In this document: piece after piece, positions 8,568-16,762 of the stretch | Numbering within the stretch: position 1 is the first letter of the stretch | Layout of the letters: each line of letters begins with the position of its first letter | From: Vagococcus coleopterorum | Lineage (GTDB): Bacteria > Bacillota > Bacilli > Lactobacillales > Vagococcaceae | Assembly: GCF_011303955.1 (NCBI RefSeq) | Contig: NZ_CP049886.1 | Location: 1-64,000, forward strand | Reading direction: 5' to 3' | DNA length: 64,000 nucleotides | The notes under the pieces: generated by a model | The model's database searches: none | The model's input: the letters and a program-made list of their open reading frames with translations, nothing else | Told to the model about the DNA's origin: nothing | Translations under genes and position numbers: made by a program

Positions 8568-9401
8568 TTAGTTTTTAGCTTTCAAATCTTGATGAGCTTG
8601 AGCGACTATTTCTTTCGTCCATTCATCAATTTCTTTTACTGTTGTTCCTGCTTCTGTTTCACCTTTCCAAGTTAAACAAGCTAAGAATTCAATATTACCT
8701 TCGCCACCTTTAATCGGTGAGTAATCTAAGCCAGTCACATGATAGCCTTCAGAAACCATAAATTCCAACATGTTGTTCACAACCATCTCATGGGTTTCTG
8801 GTTCACGAATAATCCCATTTTTCCCAACATACTCTTTACCTGCTTCAAATTGCGGTTTAATTAATGCCACAACGTGACCACCTGTTTTTAAAATGGTTTT
8901 TAGCACTGGTAAGATCAAACGCAATGAAATAAATGATACATCAATACTAGCAATATCAGGTAGACCTTCAGTAAAATCTTCTGGTTTTGAATAACGGAAA
9001 TTCGTCCGTTCCATGACAACAACACGATCATCTTGACGCAGTTTCCAAGCTAATTGATTGTAGCCCACATCTAAAGCATAACTCATCTTCGTTCCATTTT
9101 GTAACGCCACATCCGTAAACCCACCTGTCGACGATCCAATGTCTAAAAGAATTTTATCGGTCATCTCAATACCAAATACATTTAGGGCTTTTTCTAATTT
9201 CAAACCACCACGAGAGACATATTTCAACCCTTCACCTTTTAAATGAAGTTCGGTTTCAATAGCGATTTTCTCTCCCGGTTTATCCATACGCAAGTTATTT
9301 GTATCATAGACTAAACCTGCCATGACACCACGTTTAGCTTTTTCTCTTGTCTCGAATAAACCTTGATTAAAAGCTAATACATCCACACGTTCTTTTTTCA
9401 T
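8568..9401 (-). CDS. tlyA: TlyA-family rRNA (cytidine-2'-O)-methyltransferase
   Basis: A 277-residue protein with an S4 RNA-binding domain (KKERVDVLAFNQGLFETREKAKRGVMAG) followed by an FtsJ-type SAM domain with LLDIGSSTGGFTDVALQ. Family members (also called hemolysin A or YqxC) 2'-O-methylate rRNA. A TTG start 27 bp upstream would overlap ispA but has no ribosome-binding site, so I chose the ATG behind AGAAGAG. Operon partner of ispA and argR. Confidence 0.92.
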   Translation of the reverse strand: MKKERVDVLAFNQGLFETREKAKRGVMAGLVYDTNNLRMDKPGEKIAIETELHLKGEGLKYVSRGGLKLEKALNVFGIEMTDKILLDIGSSTGGFTDVALQNGTKMSYALDVGYNQLAWKLRQDDRVVVMERTNFRYSKPEDFTEGLPDIASIDVSFISLRLILPVLKTILKTGGHVVALIKPQFEAGKEYVGKNGIIREPETHEMVVNNMLEFMVSEGYHVTGLDYSPIKGGEGNIEFLACLTWKGETEAGTTVKEIDEWTKEIVAQAHQDLKAKN

Positions 9402-9420
9402 TGTTCTCTTCTTTCTGATC

Positions 9421-10314
9421 TTAATCAATTAATGTTTGAATCATCGCTTTTAATACAGCACCCGCATTTTCTCGATTAGTCAGTTTTTCAACTCGTTCAA
9501 TAATTGCGATTGCTTCTTCGTAATGCTCTTTCAACGATTGTTGAGCACCTGCCACACCTAATAATGAGGTGTACGTTGTTTTATTTAACTCGGCATCCAT
9601 ACCTGTTTTTTTACCAATAACTGCTTCGTCACCAATGACATCTAATAGATCATCTTTGATTTGGAAAGCAATACCAAAATGGTGACTATACTCAGCTAAA
9701 GCTGCCATAACTTCACTAGTTGCATCCGCTAACATTGCGCCTGCAGCAACTGCAAACTCAATCAGTGCACCTGTTTTTCTTGCATGAACACGTTGTAATT
9801 CTGACAGCGTTAGGGATTTGGTTTCTCCTTCAATATCAGCCACTTGTCCAGCAATCATACCGTAGCTACCTGAGGCTTTGGCCAAGTTAGTTAAGGTCCA
9901 GACTTTTTGTTCATCAGATAATTCGCCTTCTCCTACCACATGGAACGCTTCAGTTAGTAACGCATCACCTGCTAGAATAGCCAAACCTTCGCCGTAAACC
10001 ATATGATTTGTTGGTTTCCCACGACGAAGTTCATCGTTATCCATCGCTGGTAGATCATCATGAATCAACGAATAAGTGTGGATCATTTCTAAAGCTGCGG
10101 CTACTTGATAACTTCCTTTTGTTAATGGCTTCCCTAAAAATTCTTGGGTTGCTAATAAAAGTAAGGGTCTTAAACGTTTACCACCTGCTTCAACAGAGTA
10201 ACTCATACTCTCTAATAAACTTTTTTCAGTTGTGTGTGCTTGGATGGCTGTCGCCATCTCTTGGTTAATTTTCTCTACATGTTCTTGAGCGAACTGTTTT
10301 AACACGTCTGTCAT
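9421..10314 (-). CDS. ispA: Farnesyl/geranyl diphosphate synthase
   Basis: A 297-residue trans-prenyltransferase that condenses IPP with DMAPP/GPP to give the C15 precursor of undecaprenyl phosphate and quinone tails. The first Asp-rich motif is LIHDDLPAMDND (near residue 84) and the second QIKDDLLDVIGD (near 225). GGKRLRPLLLL, the substrate-binding stretch, is intact. It follows xseB by 5 bp, as in Bacillus and Enterococcus. Confidence 0.95.
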   Translation of the reverse strand: MTDVLKQFAQEHVEKINQEMATAIQAHTTEKSLLESMSYSVEAGGKRLRPLLLLATQEFLGKPLTKGSYQVAAALEMIHTYSLIHDDLPAMDNDELRRGKPTNHMVYGEGLAILAGDALLTEAFHVVGEGELSDEQKVWTLTNLAKASGSYGMIAGQVADIEGETKSLTLSELQRVHARKTGALIEFAVAAGAMLADATSEVMAALAEYSHHFGIAFQIKDDLLDVIGDEAVIGKKTGMDAELNKTTYTSLLGVAGAQQSLKEHYEEAIAIIERVEKLTNRENAGAVLKAMIQTLID

Positions 10315-10319
10315 TTTGA

Positions 10320-10550
10320 TTATCCTTCAGCATCTTCAAAAACGACTTCTTCGTTCGTTTCTGTCATAATTTTCGTTAGTGTTTTTTCAGCATTCGCTAA
10401 GGTATTTTGACATTCTTTACTTAACTCAATACCTTCTTTGAATTTATCTAAGGCTTGTTCTAAAGGAACATCTCCTTGTTCTAAATCACGGACAATTGCT
10501 TCTAAAGAGGCAATTGATTCTTCAAATGTCATATCAGTTTTCTTTGGCAT
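10320..10550 (-). CDS. xseB: Exodeoxyribonuclease VII small subunit
   Basis: A 76-residue acidic helical protein with the family core FEESIASLEAIVRDLEQGDVPLEQALDKFKEG. Several XseB copies bind the long helix of XseA to form exonuclease VII, which degrades single-stranded DNA to oligonucleotides. Its ATG directly follows the xseA stop (TAAATG), implying coupled translation. Confidence 0.95.
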   Translation of the reverse strand: MPKKTDMTFEESIASLEAIVRDLEQGDVPLEQALDKFKEGIELSKECQNTLANAEKTLTKIMTETNEEVVFEDAEG

Positions 10551-11900
10551 TTAGACTTCCTCGCTTTCAACTATCTTTATCTCATTTACAGTAATATCAG
10601 CTTCCCCATCTACAAAGTGCAATGTTGCTTCTGCTCCTTTTGATAGGTTACTAGCTTTACCAACAATTCCTTTTTGATCTGTTAAATAACTATACCCTCG
10701 GCCCATTGTTTTCAAAGGACTTAACATATCTAAAGATTGGGTCAATTGGTTAAATACTTGTTCTTTCTTCAACAACAAATCATTCAGCAAACGCTCTTGT
10801 TCATTTCTTAAACGCGCTAGATTTTGTTGTTCTTGCTTCACGCGGTGAATTGGCGTGTGCATTTGCAACTTATGTGCTAACGCTTGGTAGCGATCACGTT
10901 GTACTTGAACCACTTCACGACTTTCTTTTTGGAAACGGCGCATTAATAAATCTAACTTAATACTAAATCCTTCATACAAACGTTCTGGTTGTTTAAAGAC
11001 AAAAGATTCCTCACAAGCCGCTAGCTTTTGTTTTTGAACCGCTATTTGGTGTTGGAAACTTTGAACCAGTCGTTGTTCTTTTTCTTTAATCTTCATGATT
11101 TCATCTGCTAATACTGGCACAGCCAACTCAGCTGCTGCAGTTGGTGTCGCTGCACGAACATCGGCGACTAAATCAGCAATCGTTACATCAGTCTCGTGTC
11201 CCACAGAAGAAATAACCGGTAATGGGAACTCAACAATTGCCCGCGCCACTTTCTCTTCGTTAAACGGCCACAAGTCTTCAATTGATCCGCCACCGCGGCC
11301 GACAATCACTGTATCAAAATCGCCTTGTTCTTCAATCCGTTTTAGATTGCGACAAATATCATCTGCCGACTTTTCGCCTTGCACAACTGTCGGAAATAAG
11401 ACAAGCTCAGCAATCGGGTAGCGACGTTCAACTGTCGTCATAATATCTTTAATCACCGCACCACTAGGACTCGTGACAACAGCAATACGTTTGGGATATT
11501 TAGGCAATTCTTTTTTAGGAAGGTCAAAAATACCTTCTTTAGATAATTTCTCTTTTAATTCAGCTAAAGCTTGGTATAGCGCTCCCACACCATCAGGTTC
11601 CATATGTTCAATATAGATTTGATAGTTACCAGTTGCTTCATACAAAGAAATCCGCCCCACAACTAAAACTTTCATGCCTTCTTTGGGTTGGAACTTCAAC
11701 TTACTATATGCACCTTTAAACATAATGGCAGAAATCTTAGCTTGATCATCTTTTAGGCTAAAGTACTGATGTGCATTTGGTCTGGGACGAAAATTTGAAA
11801 TCTCCCCTGTCAAATACACTCGATCCAAATGAGGATCAGCTTCGAACTTGCGTTTTATATATTTAGTTAAGGCTGTTACCGTGATATATTCAGCAGTCAT
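10551..11900 (-). CDS. xseA: Exodeoxyribonuclease VII large subunit
   Basis: A 449-residue subunit with an N-terminal OB fold (YITVTALTKYIKRKFEADPHLDRVYLTGEISNF), a catalytic domain containing VIVGRGGGSIEDLWPFNEE, and a long coiled-coil tail that carries XseB. An in-frame ATG 15 bp upstream overlaps the GAGGAG ribosome-binding site, so the ATG at 11900 (MTAEYITV) is the likely start. Lies 28 bp after folD. Confidence 0.95.
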   Translation of the reverse strand: MTAEYITVTALTKYIKRKFEADPHLDRVYLTGEISNFRPRPNAHQYFSLKDDQAKISAIMFKGAYSKLKFQPKEGMKVLVVGRISLYEATGNYQIYIEHMEPDGVGALYQALAELKEKLSKEGIFDLPKKELPKYPKRIAVVTSPSGAVIKDIMTTVERRYPIAELVLFPTVVQGEKSADDICRNLKRIEEQGDFDTVIVGRGGGSIEDLWPFNEEKVARAIVEFPLPVISSVGHETDVTIADLVADVRAATPTAAAELAVPVLADEIMKIKEKEQRLVQSFQHQIAVQKQKLAACEESFVFKQPERLYEGFSIKLDLLMRRFQKESREVVQVQRDRYQALAHKLQMHTPIHRVKQEQQNLARLRNEQERLLNDLLLKKEQVFNQLTQSLDMLSPLKTMGRGYSYLTDQKGIVGKASNLSKGAEATLHFVDGEADITVNEIKIVESEEV

Positions 11901-11928
11901 CAAAACTCTCCTCATCTATTTTCTAAAA

Positions 11929-12759
11929 TTATTTTTGAGCGTTACGAATCGTTTGATCCATTAACATAGTAATTGTCATCGGTCCAACTCCACCAGGAAC
12001 TGGCGTGATTAAGCTTGCCACATCTTTAACCTCTTCAAAGTTAACATCACCAATCAATTTACCTTCTGGACTACGGTTCATTCCCACATCAATCACAACA
12101 GCACCAGGTTTCACATATGATTTATCAATCAAATGGCCTTGACCTACCGCTACTACTAGAATATCGGCTTCTTTGGTTACCGCAGCTAAATCAACAGTTC
12201 TTGAATGTGCTACTGTAACCGTTGCATTTGCATCAAGCATCAAGTGCATCATCGGTTTCCCTACAATGTTACTACGGCCAACCATAACAGCATGTTTACC
12301 ATTCAAATCTACATTGTACGCTTCAAACATTTTCATAATGCCATACGGAGTACAAGGAATCATCTCGGCTTGACCCGTCATCATTTTACCAACGTTAAAC
12401 GGATGGAAACCATCAACGTCTTTTCTCGGATCAATAGCTAATAAAATACGATCTTCATCGATATGTTTCGGCAAAGGCAATTGAACTAAAATGCCGTGGA
12501 AATTATCGTCTTGGTTATACGTTTCAATCAAGCTAACTAGCTCATCTTCAGAAACCGTTTCTGGCAAACGATCAATCTTCGAATGAATGCCAATCTTTAC
12601 AGCTGTCTTTTCTTTGTTTCTAACATAGGTTTGACTAGCTGGATTTTCACCCACAATAATCACGACTAACCCTGGCTTTTTAACCATGCTTGCCACTGTT
12701 TCAGCCATATTTGCTTGCATCTCATCCGCTAACTTGCGACCATCAATAATTTCTCCCAT
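11929..12759 (-). CDS. folD: Methylenetetrahydrofolate dehydrogenase/cyclohydrolase FolD
   Basis: A 276-residue bifunctional enzyme interconverting 5,10-methylene-, methenyl- and 10-formyl-THF with NADP. Signatures: the catalytic Lys in [31 protein letters not shown], the Rossmann stretch [17 protein letters not shown], and [13 protein letters not shown] near the C-terminus. The nusB terminator lies just upstream, so folD, xseA, xseB and ispA probably form a unit with its own promoter in the short gap. Confidence 0.96.
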   Translation of the reverse strand: MGEIIDGRKLADEMQANMAETVASMVKKPGLVVIIVGENPASQTYVRNKEKTAVKIGIHSKIDRLPETVSEDELVSLIETYNQDDNFHGILVQLPLPKHIDEDRILLAIDPRKDVDGFHPFNVGKMMTGQAEMIPCTPYGIMKMFEAYNVDLNGKHAVMVGRSNIVGKPMMHLMLDANATVTVAHSRTVDLAAVTKEADILVVAVGQGHLIDKSYVKPGAVVIDVGMNRSPEGKLIGDVNFEEVKDVASLITPVPGGVGPMTITMLMDQTIRNAQK

Positions 12760-12820
12760 TTTACGCCCTCATCTCTTTTATATACTCTCTATATTTTAGC
12801 ATATTTGAGTCCATAAAAAA

Positions 12821-12850
12821 AACTTAGAGAAATAATTATTTCTCTAAGTT
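12821..12850 (-). terminator. Terminator overlapping the nusB stop codon
   Basis: A perfect 30 bp palindrome followed on the minus strand by a T-run (12814-12820). The last four sense codons and the stop of nusB form the upstream arm. Confidence 0.85.
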
Positions 12851-13273
12851 CTCACTTTTAATAATGTTCGATAAGACGCCGTTTACAAACTTACGTGACT
12901 CATCATCACTATATTTTTTAGTTAATTCTAACGCTTCATTTAAAGCGACTTTTGCAGGTACTTCTGAACTATATTTCATTTCATAAATAGCCATGCGTAA
13001 AATAATTAAATCTGGTTTGGCGATTCGACTAATTGTCCAGTTTTTCAGATTCCCTTTGATTAATTCATCAAGTTCTTCCTTGTGCTCGCACACTCCTGAT
13101 ACAATCACATCTAGGTAGCCAGGAATAAACTCAGCTCCATCTTCGCTAACTAATTCATTGTTGTATTCTAAAGCGTAAGCAATCGCATTTTCTTTTGTTG
13201 CTTCTGTTGTGAAGTCAAAAGGATATAAAGCTTGTAACGCTTTTTCTCTAATCTCGTGACGTGATAATTCCAA
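12836..13273 (-). CDS. nusB: Transcription antitermination factor NusB
   Basis: A 145-residue all-helical protein that with NusE (S10) binds boxA in rRNA operons for antitermination. It starts MELSRHEIREKALQALYPFDF and ends with KYSDDESRKFVNGVLSNI, the NusB family C-terminal signature. It begins 1 bp after the asp23 stop, so the two are co-transcribed, and ends inside a terminator stem. Confidence 0.95.
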   Translation of the reverse strand: MELSRHEIREKALQALYPFDFTTEATKENAIAYALEYNNELVSEDGAEFIPGYLDVIVSGVCEHKEELDELIKGNLKNWTISRIAKPDLIILRMAIYEMKYSSEVPAKVALNEALELTKKYSDDESRKFVNGVLSNIIKSENLEK

Positions 13274-13274
13274 T

Positions 13275-13727
13275 TTATTTACCCTCTTTTTTAGCTGTTT
13301 GTTTTTTGTCAGCAGGTTTTTTAGCTGCTGGTTTCTCAGCTTTTACTGCAGGAATTTTTTCTGGAACAACACCCACAACGTGAACGTTAACTTCTGCTAA
13401 CTCAATATCTGTCATGAATAAAACTTGTTCTTTGACTTTTTCTTGCATTTCAAGAGCCACTTTAGGAACGGTTACACCATAGTTTAAGTAACAGAATAAT
13501 TCTACTGCTACCCCATTTTCATCTTGGCTAAGTGTGACACCTTTACCGTGTGCAGCGCGTCCGAATAATTCGTTAACGTTTGAGGCAATCCCACCACGCA
13601 TACCGTATACGCCGTCAACTTTCGCTGCCGCAATACCGATGATCACTTCAATTACTTCAGGAGCGATAATCACGCTACCATTTTTATTATCTTGTTCATT
13701 TCCAATTACAAATGCTTCTGTTGCCAT
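13275..13727 (-). CDS. Asp23/Gls24-family envelope stress protein
   Basis: A 150-residue protein with the Asp23 core (SVIIAPEVIEVIIGIAAAKVDGVYGMRGG, then GVAVELFCYLNYGVTVPKVALEMQEKVKEQV) and a Lys/Ala-rich tail (about 125-150) typical of the YqhY branch. YqhY-type proteins usually sit between the acc genes or efp and nusB and affect cell-envelope or fatty-acid homeostasis. A GGAGGATGACC ribosome-binding site precedes the ATG. Function here is inferred from the family. Confidence 0.9.
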   Translation of the reverse strand: MATEAFVIGNEQDNKNGSVIIAPEVIEVIIGIAAAKVDGVYGMRGGIASNVNELFGRAAHGKGVTLSQDENGVAVELFCYLNYGVTVPKVALEMQEKVKEQVLFMTDIELAEVNVHVVGVVPEKIPAVKAEKPAAKKPADKKQTAKKEGK

Positions 13728-13821
13728 TGGTCATCCTCCTCTAATTTGGACAGCTCACTAGATTCCACTAGCTAATTCTACTCTTCATTATTTAAAAGAA
13801 TATCCTGTCTTATCATTGTCT

Positions 13822-13851
13822 AGTTTATCATTAAACCTAGTGTTTTGTCAT
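13822..13851 (-). promoter_or_regulatory. Promoter of asp23-nusB
   Basis: Minus strand -35 ATGACA (13846-13851), 18 bp spacer, and -10 TAAACT (13822-13827) with an extended TGA just before it. It lies 95 bp upstream of the asp23 start. Confidence 0.6.
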
Positions 13852-13879
13852 TAGCAAACTACAGGAATCTGTTTGCCAA

Positions 13880-14944
13880 TTAGATAATGATTAATTCTTT
13901 TGGAGACTTAGTTAAAATCTCAACGCCGTTTTCAGTGATTAATAAATCATCCTCAATACGACAACCACCTAAACCTGGATAATATAAGCCTGGTTCGTTA
14001 GTAATCACATTACCTGGCACGAATTTTTTATCCGCTACTCTTGATACGTTTGGTCCTTCATGAATTTCTAAACCAATCCCGTGTCCTGTTGAGTGTCCAA
14101 AGGCTTCGGCACATCCTAATTCTTCAAAGTAGCCACGAGCCACATAATCCAATTCAATCCCTGTCATACCAGCTTTAGCTGCTTCGTTAACTTTCAATTG
14201 CGCATCTAAGACACGTTGGTGAATTTCTTTTAGCTCTTCACCTGGATCACCTAAGGCAATCGTTCTTGTCATATCAGAAACGTACCCATTGTAGTAACAA
14301 CCATAATCAAGGGTAATCATGTCACCTTGTTCAATGACTTTATCACTTGCTACACCATGAGGCATTGCTGAACGTTTACCACTAGCAACGATTGTATCAA
14401 AAGAAACACTTGTCGCGCCTAATGAACGCATATAAAAATCTAATTCGTTAGCTACTTGAATTTCAGTCATACCAGCTTTAATATAACCTAAGATATGAGT
14501 GAAGGCTGCATCTGAAATTTCACACGCTTTGCGGATTGTTGCTACTTCGTCTGCTTCTTTGACTTCACGTAATTCTTCAATCACGCCTGATACTGGAATT
14601 AGTGGCACATCAACTAATCCTTCAATTAATTTATAAGTAGAGAATGACATATGATCTGACTCAAAAGCCATTGTTTCAATATTCTTCTCTGCAACTAAGT
14701 TAGCCATTTCTTGGAAAATCGGCACTTTATTTTCAATGATTGTGTAGCCTTCACACTGCTTAGCTACTTGTTCTGTGTAACGGAAATCCGTAATAAAATA
14801 CGCTTCTTCCATTGTGATAACTGCTAATCCAGTCGTTCCTGTAAAACCTGATACATAACGCAAATTGTAGGGACTTGTTACTAGAAATCCTGACACCTTA
14901 GTTTCTTGCATTTTTGCTCTTAACTTTTCAACACGATTCATCAT
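13880..14944 (-). CDS. pepP: Xaa-Pro dipeptidase / aminopeptidase (M24 family)
   Basis: A 354-residue metallopeptidase that removes residues next to proline. The N-terminal creatinase-like domain is followed by a pita-bread catalytic domain with all five metal ligands: the two Asp of ITLDYGCYYNGYVSDMTR, His in STGHGIGLEIHE, Glu in NEPGLYYPG and Glu in CRIEDDLLIT. Two adjacent ATGs exist. The second (14941) has better spacing from AGGCGG. In many relatives efp follows this gene; here asp23 does. Confidence 0.9.
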   Translation of the reverse strand: MMNRVEKLRAKMQETKVSGFLVTSPYNLRYVSGFTGTTGLAVITMEEAYFITDFRYTEQVAKQCEGYTIIENKVPIFQEMANLVAEKNIETMAFESDHMSFSTYKLIEGLVDVPLIPVSGVIEELREVKEADEVATIRKACEISDAAFTHILGYIKAGMTEIQVANELDFYMRSLGATSVSFDTIVASGKRSAMPHGVASDKVIEQGDMITLDYGCYYNGYVSDMTRTIALGDPGEELKEIHQRVLDAQLKVNEAAKAGMTGIELDYVARGYFEELGCAEAFGHSTGHGIGLEIHEGPNVSRVADKKFVPGNVITNEPGLYYPGLGGCRIEDDLLITENGVEILTKSPKELIII

Positions 14945-15050
14945 AATTCCGCCTACTTTCTTTTAGTTAGTCTTACTTCTTCATTATAACAAATCCTTTT
15001 ATCAATACAACCGAAAGCGGTACCATTCAAGTTATTAAATAAAACAAAAA

Positions 15051-15075
15051 AAAGAACCTCATGATGAGGTTCTTT
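15051..15075 (-). terminator. Terminator after the flavoprotein reductase gene
   Basis: Near-perfect inverted repeat of AAAGAACCTCAT with a T-run on the minus strand, five bases after the reductase stop. Confidence 0.85.
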
Positions 15076-15079
15076 TTAA

Positions 15080-16603
15080 TTAAGCCGCAGCTTCTTCTTT
15101 ATTTAATTCTTGAACTAATTCGGCTGCTTGTTTACCTGATTCACGACCATAAATGATGATGTCCGCAACTGCGTTACCACCAATACGATTTTGACCATGC
15201 AGTCCACCTGAAGCTTCACCAGCAGCAAATAATCCAGGAATCACTTTGCCGTCTTCTGTAAACACTTCAGTTTTAGCGTTGATCTTAGCACCACCCATTG
15301 TGTGGTGGATACCTGGTGCAATTTTAATAGCGTAGAAAGGACCTTTTGATAGGTCATGATCCATACCAGTTGTACGATCAAACTCGGCATCTTTCTTATC
15401 CGCCACTGCTTTGTTCCATGTATCCATTGTACCTTCTAACGTTTTAACATCTACATTCATTTCTTTAGCTAAATCAGCTAGGCTTTCACCTTTTTTAACT
15501 AAACCAGATTTCTCATAGAAGTCGATTGCTTTCACGCGTTCTTTAACCCCAGCATCAAATACTAAGTAAGCATACGGTTGATCCAAGCCAATAATCGCAG
15601 CTGAAACATTATCACGTGTTTCTAGTTCATTCACAAAACGTTTACCTTCTTGAGATACTAAGATTGACCCTTCACCACGAACAGCTTCCGTGATTAAGAA
15701 TGATGTTTCTTGTTCAACTGTTGGGTGAATTTGAATTTCTTTCATATCCACTGTTGCCCCACCAAGTTTTTCAATCATTTTAACGCCATCACCTTGGCTA
15801 CCAGCTTGGTTAGTTGTCACAAAGCCTTCAAGGTCTTTGTTGTATTCAGTTACCATGTCTAAGTTAGCACCAAAACCACCTGTGGCAACAATCACGGCAT
15901 CCGTTTTAATTGTACGGTCTTCTTTGTTGTCAAAAGTTACTTTAACGCCATTTACAATCCCGTTTGACTCAGTAATTTCCTTGACATCAGCATCCGTAAA
16001 CAATGGAATCTCACGTTCTTTCACATTTCTTAGTAAACCATCAACTAAGTATTGGCCAACTGCTGAGCCATCTTCTGGACGGTGTGTCCGTTTAACGCTC
16101 ATCCCACCTGTAGTTGTTAAGTTATTCAAGGTAATTCCCATACCATCTAACCAGTCAATAGCATCAGATGAACTATCAACGAAATGACGTAATAAGTCTT
16201 GATCGTTCGTTCCTTTACCACCTTTTAATGTTTCTTCAAAGAATAAATCATTTGTATCTTCAATTCCAGCTTCTTTTTGGAATTTAGTTCCTGAAGCATT
16301 CATCCCCGCAGAGGCTTTAACTGTATTACCACCAGCAACTGGCATTTTTTCAAAAATAACAGGGTTCATCCCCATATCTTTTGCTTGAATTGCTGCGGCC
16401 ATACCACCACCGCCAGCCCCAACAATGACCATATCATAGCTATCTTTTAATTCATCAAGAGATAACTTAGTATGTTCAGACGCTCCTGAAACAGCTTCGG
16501 TTTTTTCTTCTTTCTTTTCTTCTTTAGGCGTATCCCCTTTACACCCCGTCGCAAGCATCATGACTGAAACTAACGATACTGCGCTTAACATAATTTTTTT
16601 CAT
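15080..16603 (-). CDS. Extracellular flavin-dependent reductase lipoprotein, fumarate reductase-like
   Basis: A 507-residue lipoprotein (signal MKKIMLSAVSLVSVMM, lipobox LATGC, Cys21) with a flavocytochrome c/FrdA-type FAD domain: VIVGAGGGGMAAAIQAKD near residue 58, RGEGSILVSQEGKRFVNE, APGIHHTMGGAKI and the C-terminal NRIGGNAVADI. The active-site His and Arg pattern fits fumarate, urocanate or a related enoate as electron acceptor. No full FMN-binding domain is present, but residues 36-42 (EAVSGAS) look like an ApbE flavinylation motif. Monocistronic, with a Rex-like operator upstream. The exact substrate cannot be read from the sequence. Confidence 0.85.
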   Translation of the reverse strand: MKKIMLSAVSLVSVMMLATGCKGDTPKEEKKEEKTEAVSGASEHTKLSLDELKDSYDMVIVGAGGGGMAAAIQAKDMGMNPVIFEKMPVAGGNTVKASAGMNASGTKFQKEAGIEDTNDLFFEETLKGGKGTNDQDLLRHFVDSSSDAIDWLDGMGITLNNLTTTGGMSVKRTHRPEDGSAVGQYLVDGLLRNVKEREIPLFTDADVKEITESNGIVNGVKVTFDNKEDRTIKTDAVIVATGGFGANLDMVTEYNKDLEGFVTTNQAGSQGDGVKMIEKLGGATVDMKEIQIHPTVEQETSFLITEAVRGEGSILVSQEGKRFVNELETRDNVSAAIIGLDQPYAYLVFDAGVKERVKAIDFYEKSGLVKKGESLADLAKEMNVDVKTLEGTMDTWNKAVADKKDAEFDRTTGMDHDLSKGPFYAIKIAPGIHHTMGGAKINAKTEVFTEDGKVIPGLFAAGEASGGLHGQNRIGGNAVADIIIYGRESGKQAAELVQELNKEEAAA

Positions 16604-16626
16604 CTTATACTCCCCCTAAAACATTT

Positions 16627-16644
16627 TTGTGAACTCTATCACAA
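16627..16644. promoter_or_regulatory. Rex-like operator upstream of the reductase gene
   Basis: The 18 bp site TTGTGAACTCTATCACAA matches the Rex consensus (TTGTGAA-N4-TTCACAA) at all but one defined position. It lies 23 bp upstream of the reductase start. A weak minus-strand promoter, TTGTAA-N17-TAAAGT, is just upstream, so the operator would cover the start of transcription. A second short palindrome containing TTCACAA lies at 16658-16673. Confidence 0.65.
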
Positions 16645-16762
16645 GTACACTTTAACAAACTTTTCACAAAGTTACAATATTAATATAAGGTAGTATTTTA
16701 GACTTTTTAAACCGTTTAACCGTTGTCCAAACTATTATTATCTGTCCTCAATAATATGATGC

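Noticed and set aside
13856-13880. GGCAAAC...GTTTGC inverted repeat after pepP
   Set aside because: The stem is only 6 bp and is not followed by a T-run, so it is not called as a terminator.
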